Positions 5,587 through 12,957 of a stretch of 12,957 nt of DNA are shown piece by piece (positions within the stretch are counted from its first letter, which is position 1; every line of letters begins with the position of its first letter). The stretch spans positions 1 through 12,957 of the forward strand of contig JAGWJK010000029.1 in the NCBI GenBank assembly GCA_028865845.1, in the 5' to 3' direction. Both the position numbers and the translations under genes were made by a program. The notes beneath the pieces are model-generated. The model saw only the letters and a list, made by a program, of their open reading frames with translations, did no database searches and was not told the origin of the DNA. The DNA is from Rhizobiaceae bacterium (GTDB taxonomy: Bacteria > Pseudomonadota > Alphaproteobacteria > Rhizobiales > Rhizobiaceae).

Positions 5587-6798
5587 TTAGGCTACCGCCC
5601 GCGCCAGGGCGCAGCGCGACCAGAGCGCATGCAGCGCGCCGACGAGATGCTCGATATCCGCATCGGAATGCAGCGGCGTCGGCGTGATGCGCAGGCGCTC
5701 GGTCTTCTTCGGCACGGTCGGATAGTTGATCGGCTGCACGTAGACGCCGACATCGAGCAGCAGATCGGAAATCCACTTGCACTTGGCGGCATCGCCGACC
5801 ATCACCGGCACGACATGGCTCGGATTCGGCATATGCGGAATGCCGTTGGCATCGAGCTGGGCACGCAGCCGGCGCACGCGGTCCTGATGGCGCGCACGTT
5901 CGAACTGGCTGACCTTGAGATGCTGGATCGACGCGACGGCGCCTGCGGCCAAGGCTGGCGGCAACGACGTCGTGAAGATGAAGCCAGACGCGAACGAGCG
6001 GATAAAATCGCAAAGCGCAGCGGAAGCGGCGATATAGCCGCCCATGACGCCGAACGCCTTGCCGAGCGTGCCTTCGATCACCGTCAGGCGATCCATAAGA
6101 CCTTCGCGCTCGGCAATTCCGCCGCCGCGCGGGCCGTACATGCCGACAGCATGCACTTCATCGAGATAGGTCATCGCGCCGTATTTGTCGGCGAGATCGC
6201 AGATCTCCTTGACCGGAGCGATGTCGCCATCCATCGAATAGACGGATTCGAACGCAATCAGCTTCGGTGCCTTCGGATCGGCGGCCTTCAGCTTGGCTTC
6301 GAGATCATGCAGGTCATTGTGCTTCCAGATGACCTTGTCGCACTTCGCGTAGCGGATGCCTTCGATCATCGAGGCGTGGTTCAGCGCGTCGGAAAAGATG
6401 ATCAGGCCCGGGATGCGTGCGCCAAGCGTGCCGAGCGCCGCCCAGTTGGAAACATAGCCCGAGGTGAAGATCAGTGCGGATTCTTTGCCGTGCAGATCGG
6501 CAAGTTCCTGCTCCAGAAGAACATGGTAGTGATTGGTGCCAGAAATATTCCGGGTGCCTCCCGCACCCGCGCCACAGTGATCGATCGCTTGCTTCATCGC
6601 CTCGATCACCTTCGGGTGCTGACCCATGCCGAGATAGTCGTTGGAACACCAGACCGTCACATCCTGCGGACCATTCGCCGTATGGCGCGTCGCGCGCGGA
6701 AAGCTCCCCCGTTGACGCTCTAGATCGGCAAACACGCGATAACGGCCTTCCTGACGAAGGCCATCCAGCTCGCCCTTAAAAAATGCTTCGAAATCCAT
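5587..6798 (-). CDS. hemA: 5-aminolevulinate synthase
   Basis: HemA condenses glycine with succinyl-CoA to give 5-aminolevulinate, the first step of heme synthesis by the C4 (Shemin) route used by alphaproteobacteria. It is a cytoplasmic PLP enzyme and homodimer. At 403 residues it has the normal bacterial length. Visible family blocks are [34 protein letters not shown] (glycine-rich), [29 protein letters not shown] (with the PLP-contacting Asp/His), and [14 protein letters not shown], where Lys247 is the PLP Schiff-base lysine. The start at 6798 (MDFEAFFK) is chosen because GGAGAG lies four bases upstream. An adjacent ATG at 6801 is too close to it, and the frame upstream of that has no coding character. 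An FNR/FixK-like box with a -10-like element lies upstream. Confidence 0.97.
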   Translation of the reverse strand: MDFEAFFKGELDGLRQEGRYRVFADLERQRGSFPRATRHTANGPQDVTVWCSNDYLGMGQHPKVIEAMKQAIDHCGAGAGGTRNISGTNHYHVLLEQELADLHGKESALIFTSGYVSNWAALGTLGARIPGLIIFSDALNHASMIEGIRYAKCDKVIWKHNDLHDLEAKLKAADPKAPKLIAFESVYSMDGDIAPVKEICDLADKYGAMTYLDEVHAVGMYGPRGGGIAEREGLMDRLTVIEGTLGKAFGVMGGYIAASAALCDFIRSFASGFIFTTSLPPALAAGAVASIQHLKVSQFERARHQDRVRRLRAQLDANGIPHMPNPSHVVPVMVGDAAKCKWISDLLLDVGVYVQPINYPTVPKKTERLRITPTPLHSDADIEHLVGALHALWSRCALARAVA

Positions 6799-7221
6799 CA
6801 TTCTCTCCAGAACCGTGGGACCGTTTTTCGTGATTGCCGGTCTACACGTCAACCCCCCGCATCGCTTTCGCCCCCCTATGCGGCAAATCGCCCATAATTT
6901 TGAACAATTCCAGACAAGAATATCCAATCACCCGAATTTGACAATTGATCCGTGTCAAACACATGGGGAGTACCCGCAGCGAAAAATGCAACGAGTGACG
7001 CACCGACCAGGAACAAAGCGTCGCCAGCTGTCTTTTATTTACCGAATGTAGATGTCGCTAGTTTAGCAGTGAAAAAACCGCAAGCACCTCTTGGACGATC
7101 ATATTTTGCACGATATTTCTTCGTAGCTGCGGAATTGCAAGGACAGCCCATCGTCTTGGAGCTGAAGAATTTGGGACGGCGTTGGCCGGGGAACCGGCTT
7201 ACCTAACGTTGGAGAGAGTGA
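6799..7221. other. Intergenic region between divergent hemA and the lipoprotein gene
   Basis: This 423-base region is visibly richer in A and T than its neighbours and holds the control regions of two divergent genes. The hemA side carries the anaerobox (6945-6958). The lipoprotein side carries a GC-rich stem with a GGAA tetraloop, GCCGG/CCGGC (7185-7189 / 7194-7198), just before the GGAGAG ribosome-binding site. TTGGAC (7091-7096), 17 nt, TATTTC (7114-7119) is a possible but weak promoter for the lipoprotein. An 84-codon frame from GTG 6952 has no ribosome-binding site and no recognisable product, and I do not call it. Confidence 0.6.
6917..6958 (-). promoter_or_regulatory. FNR/FixK-type anaerobox and -10 element upstream of hemA
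   Basis: On the plus strand 6945-6958 reads TTGATCCGTGTCAA, a full match to the TTGAY-N4-RTCAA box bound by FNR, FnrN and FixK proteins. On the minus strand a -10-like TATTCT sits at 6922-6917. If TATTCT spans -12 to -7, transcription starts at 6910 and the box is centred at -41.5, the geometry of class II activation by this family. That would give hemA a 5' leader of about 112 nt. A nearby TTGACA/TGTCAA pair (6938-6943 / 6953-6958) overlaps the box. Sequence match and spacing are seen; binding is inferred. Confidence 0.6.
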
Positions 7222-7512
7222 ATGAAGAAGATTCTTATGCTCGCATTGGTCGGTTTGTCTATCGCAAGCTGCACCCCGACCGAACAGGGTGCCGGTATCG
7301 GCGCTGCGTCCGGCGCCATCATCGGTGGTGCGGTCACCGGTAACGTCCGTGGCGCGGCGGTGGGTGCTGCGATCGGCGGCGTCTCCGGCGCGCTTATCGG
7401 CAGCGTCGCCGAGCAGCCGGGCCAGTGCTACTACCGTGACCGTTACGGCCGCCGTTATATCGACGATTGCCCGCGCGGCGGTTACCGTCGTGGCGGCTAC
7501 GGCGGCTACTGA
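7222..7512 (+). CDS. Glycine-zipper lipoprotein (96 aa)
   Basis: The N-terminus is a lipoprotein signal peptide, MKKILMLALVGLSIASC, with lipobox IASC and Cys17 as the lipidated residue. The +2 residue is Thr, not Asp, so by the E. coli rule it would go to the outer membrane. Residues about 24-63 form a glycine zipper (repeated GAASGAIIGGAV-type spacing), a motif that inserts in or packs against membranes and is common in small envelope proteins. The C-terminal third is rich in Tyr, Arg and Gly and contains two Cys that could form a disulfide (Cys-Tyr-Tyr... Asp-Asp-Cys). GGAGAG lies 8 nt before the start. The gene is monocistronic: its own upstream region and a strong terminator flank it. Exact function is unknown. 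Confidence 0.85.
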   Translation: MKKILMLALVGLSIASCTPTEQGAGIGAASGAIIGGAVTGNVRGAAVGAAIGGVSGALIGSVAEQPGQCYYRDRYGRRYIDDCPRGGYRRGGYGGY

Positions 7513-7544
7513 TAGCAGGCGATATTTTCCGACTTGGAATCGAG

Positions 7545-7571
7545 ACCCCGGATGAAAATCCGGGGTTTTTT
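7545..7571 (+). terminator. Intrinsic terminator of the lipoprotein gene
   Basis: ACCCCGGAT (7545-7553), GAAA loop, ATCCGGGGT (7558-7566) is a perfect 9-bp GC-rich stem, and six T residues (7566-7571) follow. This is a classical Rho-independent terminator 32 bases after the stop codon. Confidence 0.93.
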
Positions 7572-7687
7572 CGTATCTGGTGCTTGATTTTGCTGCATCG
7601 AATCCAAGAATCTCACTCCGTGAAGGTACACTTATGGATGTTTTGCCTCTATGGTGGCCGCGCGTTAACCCGGGGGAAACGGTAAGC

Positions 7688-7701
7688 TGAGAAAATTCTC
7701 A
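7688..7701. promoter_or_regulatory. Dyad just upstream of tamA
   Basis: TGAGAA-AA-TTCTCA is a perfect 6-bp dyad with a 2-nt spacer, 20 bases before the tamA ATG. It overlaps an A/T-rich TATAAC (7702-7707) that resembles a -10 element but has no matching -35 at normal spacing. It could be an operator; no regulator is suggested by the sequence. Confidence 0.3.
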
Positions 7702-7720
7702 TATAACCGTAAAGCGGCGT

Positions 7721-9646
7721 ATGCATAGAAAAGCAGGTCCGAAGAAGAGTATTGCGTATCGGAAAGCAGGCACCGTGGTAGCGGTCGCAGCAACGCTTGC
7801 GCTTGGCCCGCTTTGGGCCGGAAATGCTCTTGCCTTCAAATTGTTCGGCATGACCCTTTGGGGTGAGGACGATACCAAGGATGCGGTATCCGACCCCGTC
7901 CATTATACGCTCGACCTGAAGACCGACAATCTCGACAAGGATCTGAAGGACGCGGTCACCCAAAGTTCGATGCTGCTTGCCGACCAGAAGAAGCCGGTTT
8001 CCGGCGATCTGGGCGTCGTCGTCAAGGCGCGGGATGATCGCGACCGCCTGATCGCCACTCTCTATGAGAAAGCCCATTACGGCGCCGTCGTTACCATCAC
8101 TCTCAACGGCACCAGTCTCGACGCCTTGCCGCCGACACCGACTTTCGATCGCTCGAAACCGGTCGCCGTTACCGTCAGTATCGCCCCGGGACCGCTCTTC
8201 AAGCTTGGCAAGATTACCATGCTCGGCGATGCACGCGGCCTCGATGCGGCGCAGTACGGGCTCGTGCCCGGCGGTGACGCAGGTTCGCTGACCATCATCA
8301 AGGCTGGCGACAAGATGGTCGCCGATTTCAAGAACCAGGGTCATCCGCTCGCCAAGTTGACGAGGCGCGATGTCGTGGCCGATCACGACACCAACACGGT
8401 AGACGTGACGCTCCAGGTCGATGCCGGTCCCATTGCCCCGATCGGTAATGTCGGGGTCACCGGACAGAAATCCGTCGATCCCAATTTCATTCGCGAATAT
8501 GCCCGGATCAACGAGGGCAAGCCCTATTCGCCGGACGAACTGAAAAAAGCTTCGGACCGGCTGCGCAAGCTAGGCGTCTTCTCGAGCGTCACCATCCGCG
8601 AGGCTGACAAGCTGGCGCCGGACGGCAGCATTCCGATGACCATCGAGGTCTCCGAAGGCAAGCAGCGCTACTTCGGCGTCGGTGCGCAATATTCGACCAT
8701 CGACGGTTTCGGCCTGCAGGGCTATTGGGGTCACCGCAACCTGACGGGCCGCGCGGACTCGCTGCGCATCGAAGGATCGGTCTCCCGCATCGGCGAAACG
8801 ACAAGCCTCAATCAGCTGGATTACGGCGCCGGCATCATCTATTCGCGGCCGGCGACCTTTTATCCGGCAGCGACCCTTAACGCTTCGCTCAAGGCACAGA
8901 GCCAGCATCCGGACACGTATGACGCCGACACCGTCACGGCGGCGGCCGGCCTGTCCTACGAGCTGACGGACCAGGATACCGTCTCCGCCGGCGGCGAAAT
9001 CGCCTATGAAAACAGCACCACCGATGCCTTCGGGAACCACAAATATCTGACGCTGGCGATCCCGCTCGAATATATCAGGGACACCCGCGACAACAAGCTC
9101 GACCCAACCACGGGTTACCGCGCATCGATCAGCGCCAAGCCGAGCTATGAAGCGCTCGGCGGCACGGTATTCAGCTCCTTCGAGGGTTCGATTTCAGGCT
9201 ACAAGGGCATCGGCGCCAACAACAACGTCGTCTTTGCCGGCAAGCTCGCCGCCGGTTCGCTGATCGGCGTCAATGATCTGGAAGACGTGCCGGCAACCCG
9301 ACGCTTCTACGCCGGCGGCGGCGGCTCGGTCCGCGGCTACGGCTACCAGGAAATTTCGCCCTACAATTCCAACGGTGACGCCACGGGCGGCCGCTCCTAT
9401 GTCACCGCCTCCTTCGAAGCCCGCGTCAAGATCACCGACACGATCGGCATCGTGCCCTTCGTCGACGCAGGCAGCGTGACGGACAGTACTTTTCCGGACT
9501 TTTCCGATGTTCGCATTGGCGCGGGCGTCGGTGTGCGCTACGCTACACCCTTCGGTCCCATCAGGCTCGACGTTGCCGTTCCGCTCAAGAAGTACAATGA
9601 CGGCACGGCATACGGCATCTATGCTGGCATAGGCCAGGCCTTCTGA
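7721..9646 (+). CDS. tamA: TamA, outer-membrane Omp85-family protein of the TAM complex
   Basis: TamA is an Omp85/BamA-family beta-barrel that, with TamB, assists insertion of some outer-membrane proteins and influences envelope lipid transport. The protein has 641 residues. A signal peptide ends near Ala38 (GNALA|F). POTRA-type repeats occupy roughly residues 60-330, e.g. FKLGKITMLGDARGLD and GPIAPIGNVGVTGQKSVDPN. The C-terminal half is the 16-strand barrel, with the diagnostic loop-6 motif VRGY (residues 537-540) in RFYAGGGGSVRGYGYQE and a terminal Phe, as expected for recognition by the BAM machine. It could be confused with BamA, but the three-domain N-terminal part and adjoining tamB settle it. 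The ATG at 7721 has a poor ribosome-binding site; tamB begins 64 bases after the stop. Confidence 0.93.
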   Translation: MHRKAGPKKSIAYRKAGTVVAVAATLALGPLWAGNALAFKLFGMTLWGEDDTKDAVSDPVHYTLDLKTDNLDKDLKDAVTQSSMLLADQKKPVSGDLGVVVKARDDRDRLIATLYEKAHYGAVVTITLNGTSLDALPPTPTFDRSKPVAVTVSIAPGPLFKLGKITMLGDARGLDAAQYGLVPGGDAGSLTIIKAGDKMVADFKNQGHPLAKLTRRDVVADHDTNTVDVTLQVDAGPIAPIGNVGVTGQKSVDPNFIREYARINEGKPYSPDELKKASDRLRKLGVFSSVTIREADKLAPDGSIPMTIEVSEGKQRYFGVGAQYSTIDGFGLQGYWGHRNLTGRADSLRIEGSVSRIGETTSLNQLDYGAGIIYSRPATFYPAATLNASLKAQSQHPDTYDADTVTAAAGLSYELTDQDTVSAGGEIAYENSTTDAFGNHKYLTLAIPLEYIRDTRDNKLDPTTGYRASISAKPSYEALGGTVFSSFEGSISGYKGIGANNNVVFAGKLAAGSLIGVNDLEDVPATRRFYAGGGGSVRGYGYQEISPYNSNGDATGGRSYVTASFEARVKITDTIGIVPFVDAGSVTDSTFPDFSDVRIGAGVGVRYATPFGPIRLDVAVPLKKYNDGTAYGIYAGIGQAF

Positions 9647-9651
9647 CAAAG

Positions 9652-9669
9652 CCCGCAACCGGAGGCGGG
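9652..9669 (+). repeat. Small hairpin between tamA and tamB
   Basis: CCCGC (9652-9656) pairs with GCGGG (9665-9669) around an 8-nt loop, 6 nt after the tamA stop. It has no U-tract and is too weak to be called a terminator; it may tune tamA/tamB expression or mRNA stability. Confidence 0.25.
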
Positions 9670-9710
9670 GTTCAGCACGCGGTTACAAATTTGAGGTTAC
9701 TGTCGCTCTC

Positions 9711-12700
9711 ATGAGCACGTTGATTCGAATTCTCGGGAGATTGGTGCGCTTCGTCGTCTATGCGATCGCGGCAGTCCTCGTGCTTGCGATAGCCGCCGTG
9801 CTCGTTGTCGGCTTCGTGCCGCCCGTGACCCGTTATGCCGTGGACACCGTCGCGAAGCTCATATCGACGCCGGATCAAACGATAACCATTGCCGAACCAT
9901 CCGGCCTTTTGACCGGCGACCTCCGCGTCGCGTCGATTACCGTCGCCGACACCAAGGGCACGTTCGCTCAGGTCAAGAATCTGTCTGTCGACTGGTCGCC
10001 GGCGGCCTTGCTGACCGGCACCTTCCATGCCGACCGTGTTGCCGCCGACGCCGTGGATTTCCAGCGCCTGCCGGTTTCGACGGTCAAGGCAGCACCCGCA
10101 CCGGAGACGACCACAAGCGAGAGCAAGGGCCTGTCGCTCCCCGTCGCTATCGATATAGCCGCCATTGCCTTGCCCGACATCCGCATCGGACAAGCCGTCG
10201 CTGGCCAGGACTTCGCATTGGCGGCAGCAGGCAGCGTCAAGGCAAACAACAGCAGCGTCGACCTCATCCTCGATGCCAACAGGCAGGACGTGCCGGACGC
10301 CAAGCTTTCGACCAATATCGCGTTTGCGCCGGCCGAAAATCGCCTGAACCTCAAGGCCGCGATCACCGAGCCGCGTGACGGCATGCTGGCGGGTCTGCTG
10401 CATCTGCCCGGCGGCCCGGCGATCAATATCAACCTGTCCGGCGAAGGCTCGTTGTCGAACTGGGCCGGCAAGCTGCAGGCGGCTCTCGACGGCAAGCCGA
10501 CCGTTGCGATCGATGGTCGCCACACCATGTCCGCCGAAGGCCTGCATCGCATCGAGGTCAAGGGCGGCGGCGATGTCGACTCTCTGCTGCCGCCGACCTT
10601 CCGCCCGCTGTTTGCCGGCCAGACGACGGTCGACCTTTCCGCCACCTTCGACGGCAAGGGCAAGATCGACATCCAGACCGGAAATCTCGCGACCGGCAGC
10701 GTCGTCATCGCTGCCTCCGGCACGCTCGACCCTGCCGGAAACAACAGCCTCAACGCCAATCTCATCGGCACGTCGGGGCCTGTCGACTTTCGCTGGCCGA
10801 TGGAGGACGGCGAATTGCGGGCGATGATCTCGCGCGTCGATGTCGCGCTGACGGGTGCCGCGCAATCGGTGAAGATCGATGCCAAGGCTTCCCTCGACAG
10901 TGCCAGCGCGCCACAGGGCAACATCGGCCAGGTCAATCTCAGCGCCAAGAGTGATGCCTTCAATCTGACCACCGGTTCCGGCCCCGTGCAGCTGCGCCTT
11001 GTGGTCGGCCAGACCGCTTTCGTCAGCCCCGATCTCAACCGCCTGATCCGGGCGCCGGTCTCGCTAACCGCGCCGCTGCAGATTTCGCCGGATACGATCG
11101 GCTTCAACAACACGACGCTGGAAAGCGCCAGCATCGGCGGCACGGTCAACGGCAAATATACATTGTCGTCGAAGTCGCTCACCGGCAATTTCAAAATCTT
11201 CGCGCTTCCGGGCGTCCTTCCGGACGGTGTGGCGGACAAGTTTGAAGGAACGATTTCGCTGGAGGGCCAGGTCGCCGGCACCGTGCCGACGAAAATGAAC
11301 CTCTCCAACCTGGCGCTGAAATCGAATGTCGGCGAGATCAACGGCTCCGTTGCGCTCGACAACCAGACGCTGACGTCCAACCTCACCGGCAAGCTGCTCG
11401 ACCTCTCCAAGCTTGTTCCCAATGCCGAGGGGCAGGCGGATATCGGCCTCAAGGCCAAGGGTCCGCTGACGGCGCTCGGCGTCGAAGCATCGGTAAAGGC
11501 CGTCAACGTCAAGCTCGCCGGTCGCCTACTCGACACGCTCGACGTGGCGCTGACCGGCACCGCCGATCCGAACGCACCGCAGGCGAGCATCCAGGCAAAT
11601 GGCGCCATCGACGGCAAGCCGATCAGCATCACCGCCAATGCTTCCTCGCAGAACGGCCGCACCAGCATACCGACGCTCGCTGTCGAGGTCGGTAGCAACA
11701 AGTTGCAGGGCAAGCTCGACCTCTCGGCTGCCTTCGAGCCCTCGGGTGCGCTGACCTTCGACTTCCCCGACCTCAGCCTGCTTGCGGCCCTCGCCGGGCA
11801 GAAGGCGGAGGGTGATCTGAAGGGATCGGTCAATCTTTCCAATTCCAACGGCAAGATCGGGCTGAAGGTCGACGCCAGCGGCAGCGGCATACGCCGCGAC
11901 GATCTGACGGTCGACAAGCCGGCCATCGCCCTTACCGTCGACGATCTCAAGGCATTTTCCGCCAATGGCAGCATCCGCGCCGCCGCGATCGCCTCCGGCG
12001 TCAACCGCGTTGCCGACCTCGGGCTGACCTTCACCCAGCAGGGCAGCCGCACCGTCTTCGATCTGAAATCGAACTATGACAACGCGCCGCTGACCGCCAG
12101 CGGTAACGTCGAGACCGGCGGCGGGCAGACGGTCGTCAGCCTCGATAGTTTCGCCGGCGCGCCGCGCACGATCCCGGTCAAGCTTGCCTCGCCGACCAAG
12201 ATCAACATCAAGGACGGTACGGTCTCGTTGAACGGCTTGACCATTCAGACCGGCGGCGGCTCGGTTATCGTCGACGGCACCGCCGGTTCGGCGCTGAATA
12301 TCACGGCGCGAATCGCCAACCTGCCTGCCAGCCTCGCCAATGTCTTCGCACCGACGCTCGCCGCCGAAGGCGCGATTTCGGGCACCCTGACCGTGACCGG
12401 CAAGGCGTCGGCGCCTGTCATCGGTTTCCAGACCAATTGGTCGGGCGCTGCAACCAGTCAGACGAAGGCGGCAGGCCTCGGCCCGCTCGGCATCAAGGCC
12501 AACGGCCAGTTCGCCAACAATACCGTCACCATCGACACCAACCTGACAGGCGGCAACGGCCTTGCCATCAACGGCGGCGGCACGGTTGCCATAGCCGGTA
12601 GCAAAGCCCTGGCGCTGAAGTTTTCCGGCACGCTGCCCTTCGACGCCCTTGCGGGACAACTGGCGGCCCAGGGCCTGACGATGACCGGTTCGGCGCGGAT

Positions 12701-12957
12701 CGACATGCAGATCGGCGGCACGACGGCTGCTCCCGCCATCAACGGCACCATTACCACCGACGGTGCGAAACTCGTCGACGTCCGCCGCAATCTGACGCTC
12801 AACGGCCTCGGCGTGACCGTCACGCTCGATGGCAAGCAGGCCAATATTTCGCGCTTCAGCGGCACGCTTGCGAGTGGCGGCAGCATTTCGGCGAGCGGCA
12901 CGGTCGGCATTGCCGCAGACAGCGGTTTTCCCGCGGATATCCAGCTGAAATTCAACA
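9711..12957 (+). CDS. tamB: TamB, translocation and assembly module subunit (3' end outside the window)
   Basis: I translated this frame codon by codon: it is open from ATG 9711 to the last base, 1082 codons plus one base, with no stop. The start MSTLIRILGRLVRFVVYAIA leads into a hydrophobic anchor (about residues 12-36, ending VLVVGFVPP), the inner-membrane signal anchor of TamB. The rest is a long series of beta-strand-rich segments with repeated Gly-Thr-Val and D-G-K patterns, the DUF490-type beta-taco/groove that spans the periplasm and carries hydrophobic substrates to TamA. The N-terminal SGLLTGDLRVASITVADTKG matches the family's conserved first segment. The conserved TamB C-terminal domain lies beyond the window. 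The ribosome-binding site is poor (GAGG 15 nt upstream), so coupling to tamA translation is possible. Confidence 0.93.
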   Translation, partial: MSTLIRILGRLVRFVVYAIAAVLVLAIAAVLVVGFVPPVTRYAVDTVAKLISTPDQTITIAEPSGLLTGDLRVASITVADTKGTFAQVKNLSVDWSPAALLTGTFHADRVAADAVDFQRLPVSTVKAAPAPETTTSESKGLSLPVAIDIAAIALPDIRIGQAVAGQDFALAAAGSVKANNSSVDLILDANRQDVPDAKLSTNIAFAPAENRLNLKAAITEPRDGMLAGLLHLPGGPAININLSGEGSLSNWAGKLQAALDGKPTVAIDGRHTMSAEGLHRIEVKGGGDVDSLLPPTFRPLFAGQTTVDLSATFDGKGKIDIQTGNLATGSVVIAASGTLDPAGNNSLNANLIGTSGPVDFRWPMEDGELRAMISRVDVALTGAAQSVKIDAKASLDSASAPQGNIGQVNLSAKSDAFNLTTGSGPVQLRLVVGQTAFVSPDLNRLIRAPVSLTAPLQISPDTIGFNNTTLESASIGGTVNGKYTLSSKSLTGNFKIFALPGVLPDGVADKFEGTISLEGQVAGTVPTKMNLSNLALKSNVGEINGSVALDNQTLTSNLTGKLLDLSKLVPNAEGQADIGLKAKGPLTALGVEASVKAVNVKLAGRLLDTLDVALTGTADPNAPQASIQANGAIDGKPISITANASSQNGRTSIPTLAVEVGSNKLQGKLDLSAAFEPSGALTFDFPDLSLLAALAGQKAEGDLKGSVNLSNSNGKIGLKVDASGSGIRRDDLTVDKPAIALTVDDLKAFSANGSIRAAAIASGVNRVADLGLTFTQQGSRTVFDLKSNYDNAPLTASGNVETGGGQTVVSLDSFAGAPRTIPVKLASPTKINIKDGTVSLNGLTIQTGGGSVIVDGTAGSALNITARIANLPASLANVFAPTLAAEGAISGTLTVTGKASAPVIGFQTNWSGAATSQTKAAGLGPLGIKANGQFANNTVTIDTNLTGGNGLAINGGGTVAIAGSKALALKFSGTLPFDALAGQLAAQGLTMTGSARIDMQIGGTTAAPAINGTITTDGAKLVDVRRNLTLNGLGVTVTLDGKQANISRFSGTLASGGSISASGTVGIAADSGFPADIQLKFN

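Noticed and set aside
5569..6723. 384-codon plus-strand open frame opposite hemA
   Set aside because: It lies wholly antisense to the conserved hemA gene, is Arg/Asp/His-rich as GC-rich shadows are, and has no recognisable domain.
7010..7035. GGAAC motif as an EcfG general-stress promoter for the lipoprotein gene
   Set aside because: GGAAC is present at 7010-7014, but no CGTT lies 16-18 nt downstream. A second GGAAC near 7191 has CGTT only 12 nt away, which is too short.
6952..7206. 84-codon frame from GTG in the hemA/lipoprotein gap
   Set aside because: No ribosome-binding site, no recognisable domain, and it begins inside the anaerobox.
9968..12052. 694-codon minus-strand open frame
   Set aside because: It is the shadow of tamB. 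The plus-strand frame from 9711 is open to the window end, has an N-terminal membrane anchor and shows the TamB repeat pattern.

Overview
The window looks like an ordinary chromosomal stretch of an alphaproteobacterium of the Rhizobiaceae (Rhizobium etli/leguminosarum-like). Three things point there: a Shemin-type 5-aminolevulinate synthase (HemA) whose sequence closely resembles my recollection of rhizobial HemA; dxr lying close to hemA, which I recall from sinorhizobial genomes; and GC-rich codon use throughout. I see no phage, transposon, CRISPR or toxin/defence genes.

Layout, left to right. (1) 1-582: the 3' end of an M20-family amidohydrolase, followed by a hairpin. (2) 714-790: a complete tRNA-Arg(CCU) with encoded CCA. 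(3) 791-1328: a gene-poor stretch that contains an unlisted candidate 39-codon membrane micro-ORF (1009-1128). (4) 1329-2012: a small orphan protein and a DoxX-like membrane protein, possibly co-transcribed. They converge on a single-BON-domain protein (2031-2297, minus). (5) 2509-5511: dxr (MEP isoprenoid pathway), a UbiA-type prenyltransferase and a LysE/RhtB exporter, all on the plus strand. (6) 5587-6798: hemA on the minus strand, sharing a large hairpin with lysE at its 3' end and carrying an FNR/FixK-type anaerobox upstream. (7) 7222-7512: a glycine-zipper lipoprotein gene with a textbook intrinsic terminator. (8) 7721 to the window end: tamA and the first 1082 codons of tamB, which runs off the window.

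Functional links. dxr makes the committed MEP-pathway intermediate that leads to IPP/DMAPP. These form the polyprenyl tail that a UbiA enzyme attaches to 4-hydroxybenzoate in ubiquinone synthesis. HemA makes the first heme precursor, so the middle block is rich in respiratory-cofactor biosynthesis. The low-oxygen box upstream of hemA fits that role. The right-hand block concerns the envelope: a predicted outer-membrane lipoprotein, then the TamA/TamB translocation and assembly module.

I found no convincing new multi-gene system. The most useful leads are the hemA anaerobox, placed exactly 41.5 bp upstream of a start site inferred from a -10-like element; the 39-aa micro-ORF beside the tRNA; the long interrupted hairpin between lysE and hemA; and an 11-codon leader ORF whose stop overlaps the dxr start.
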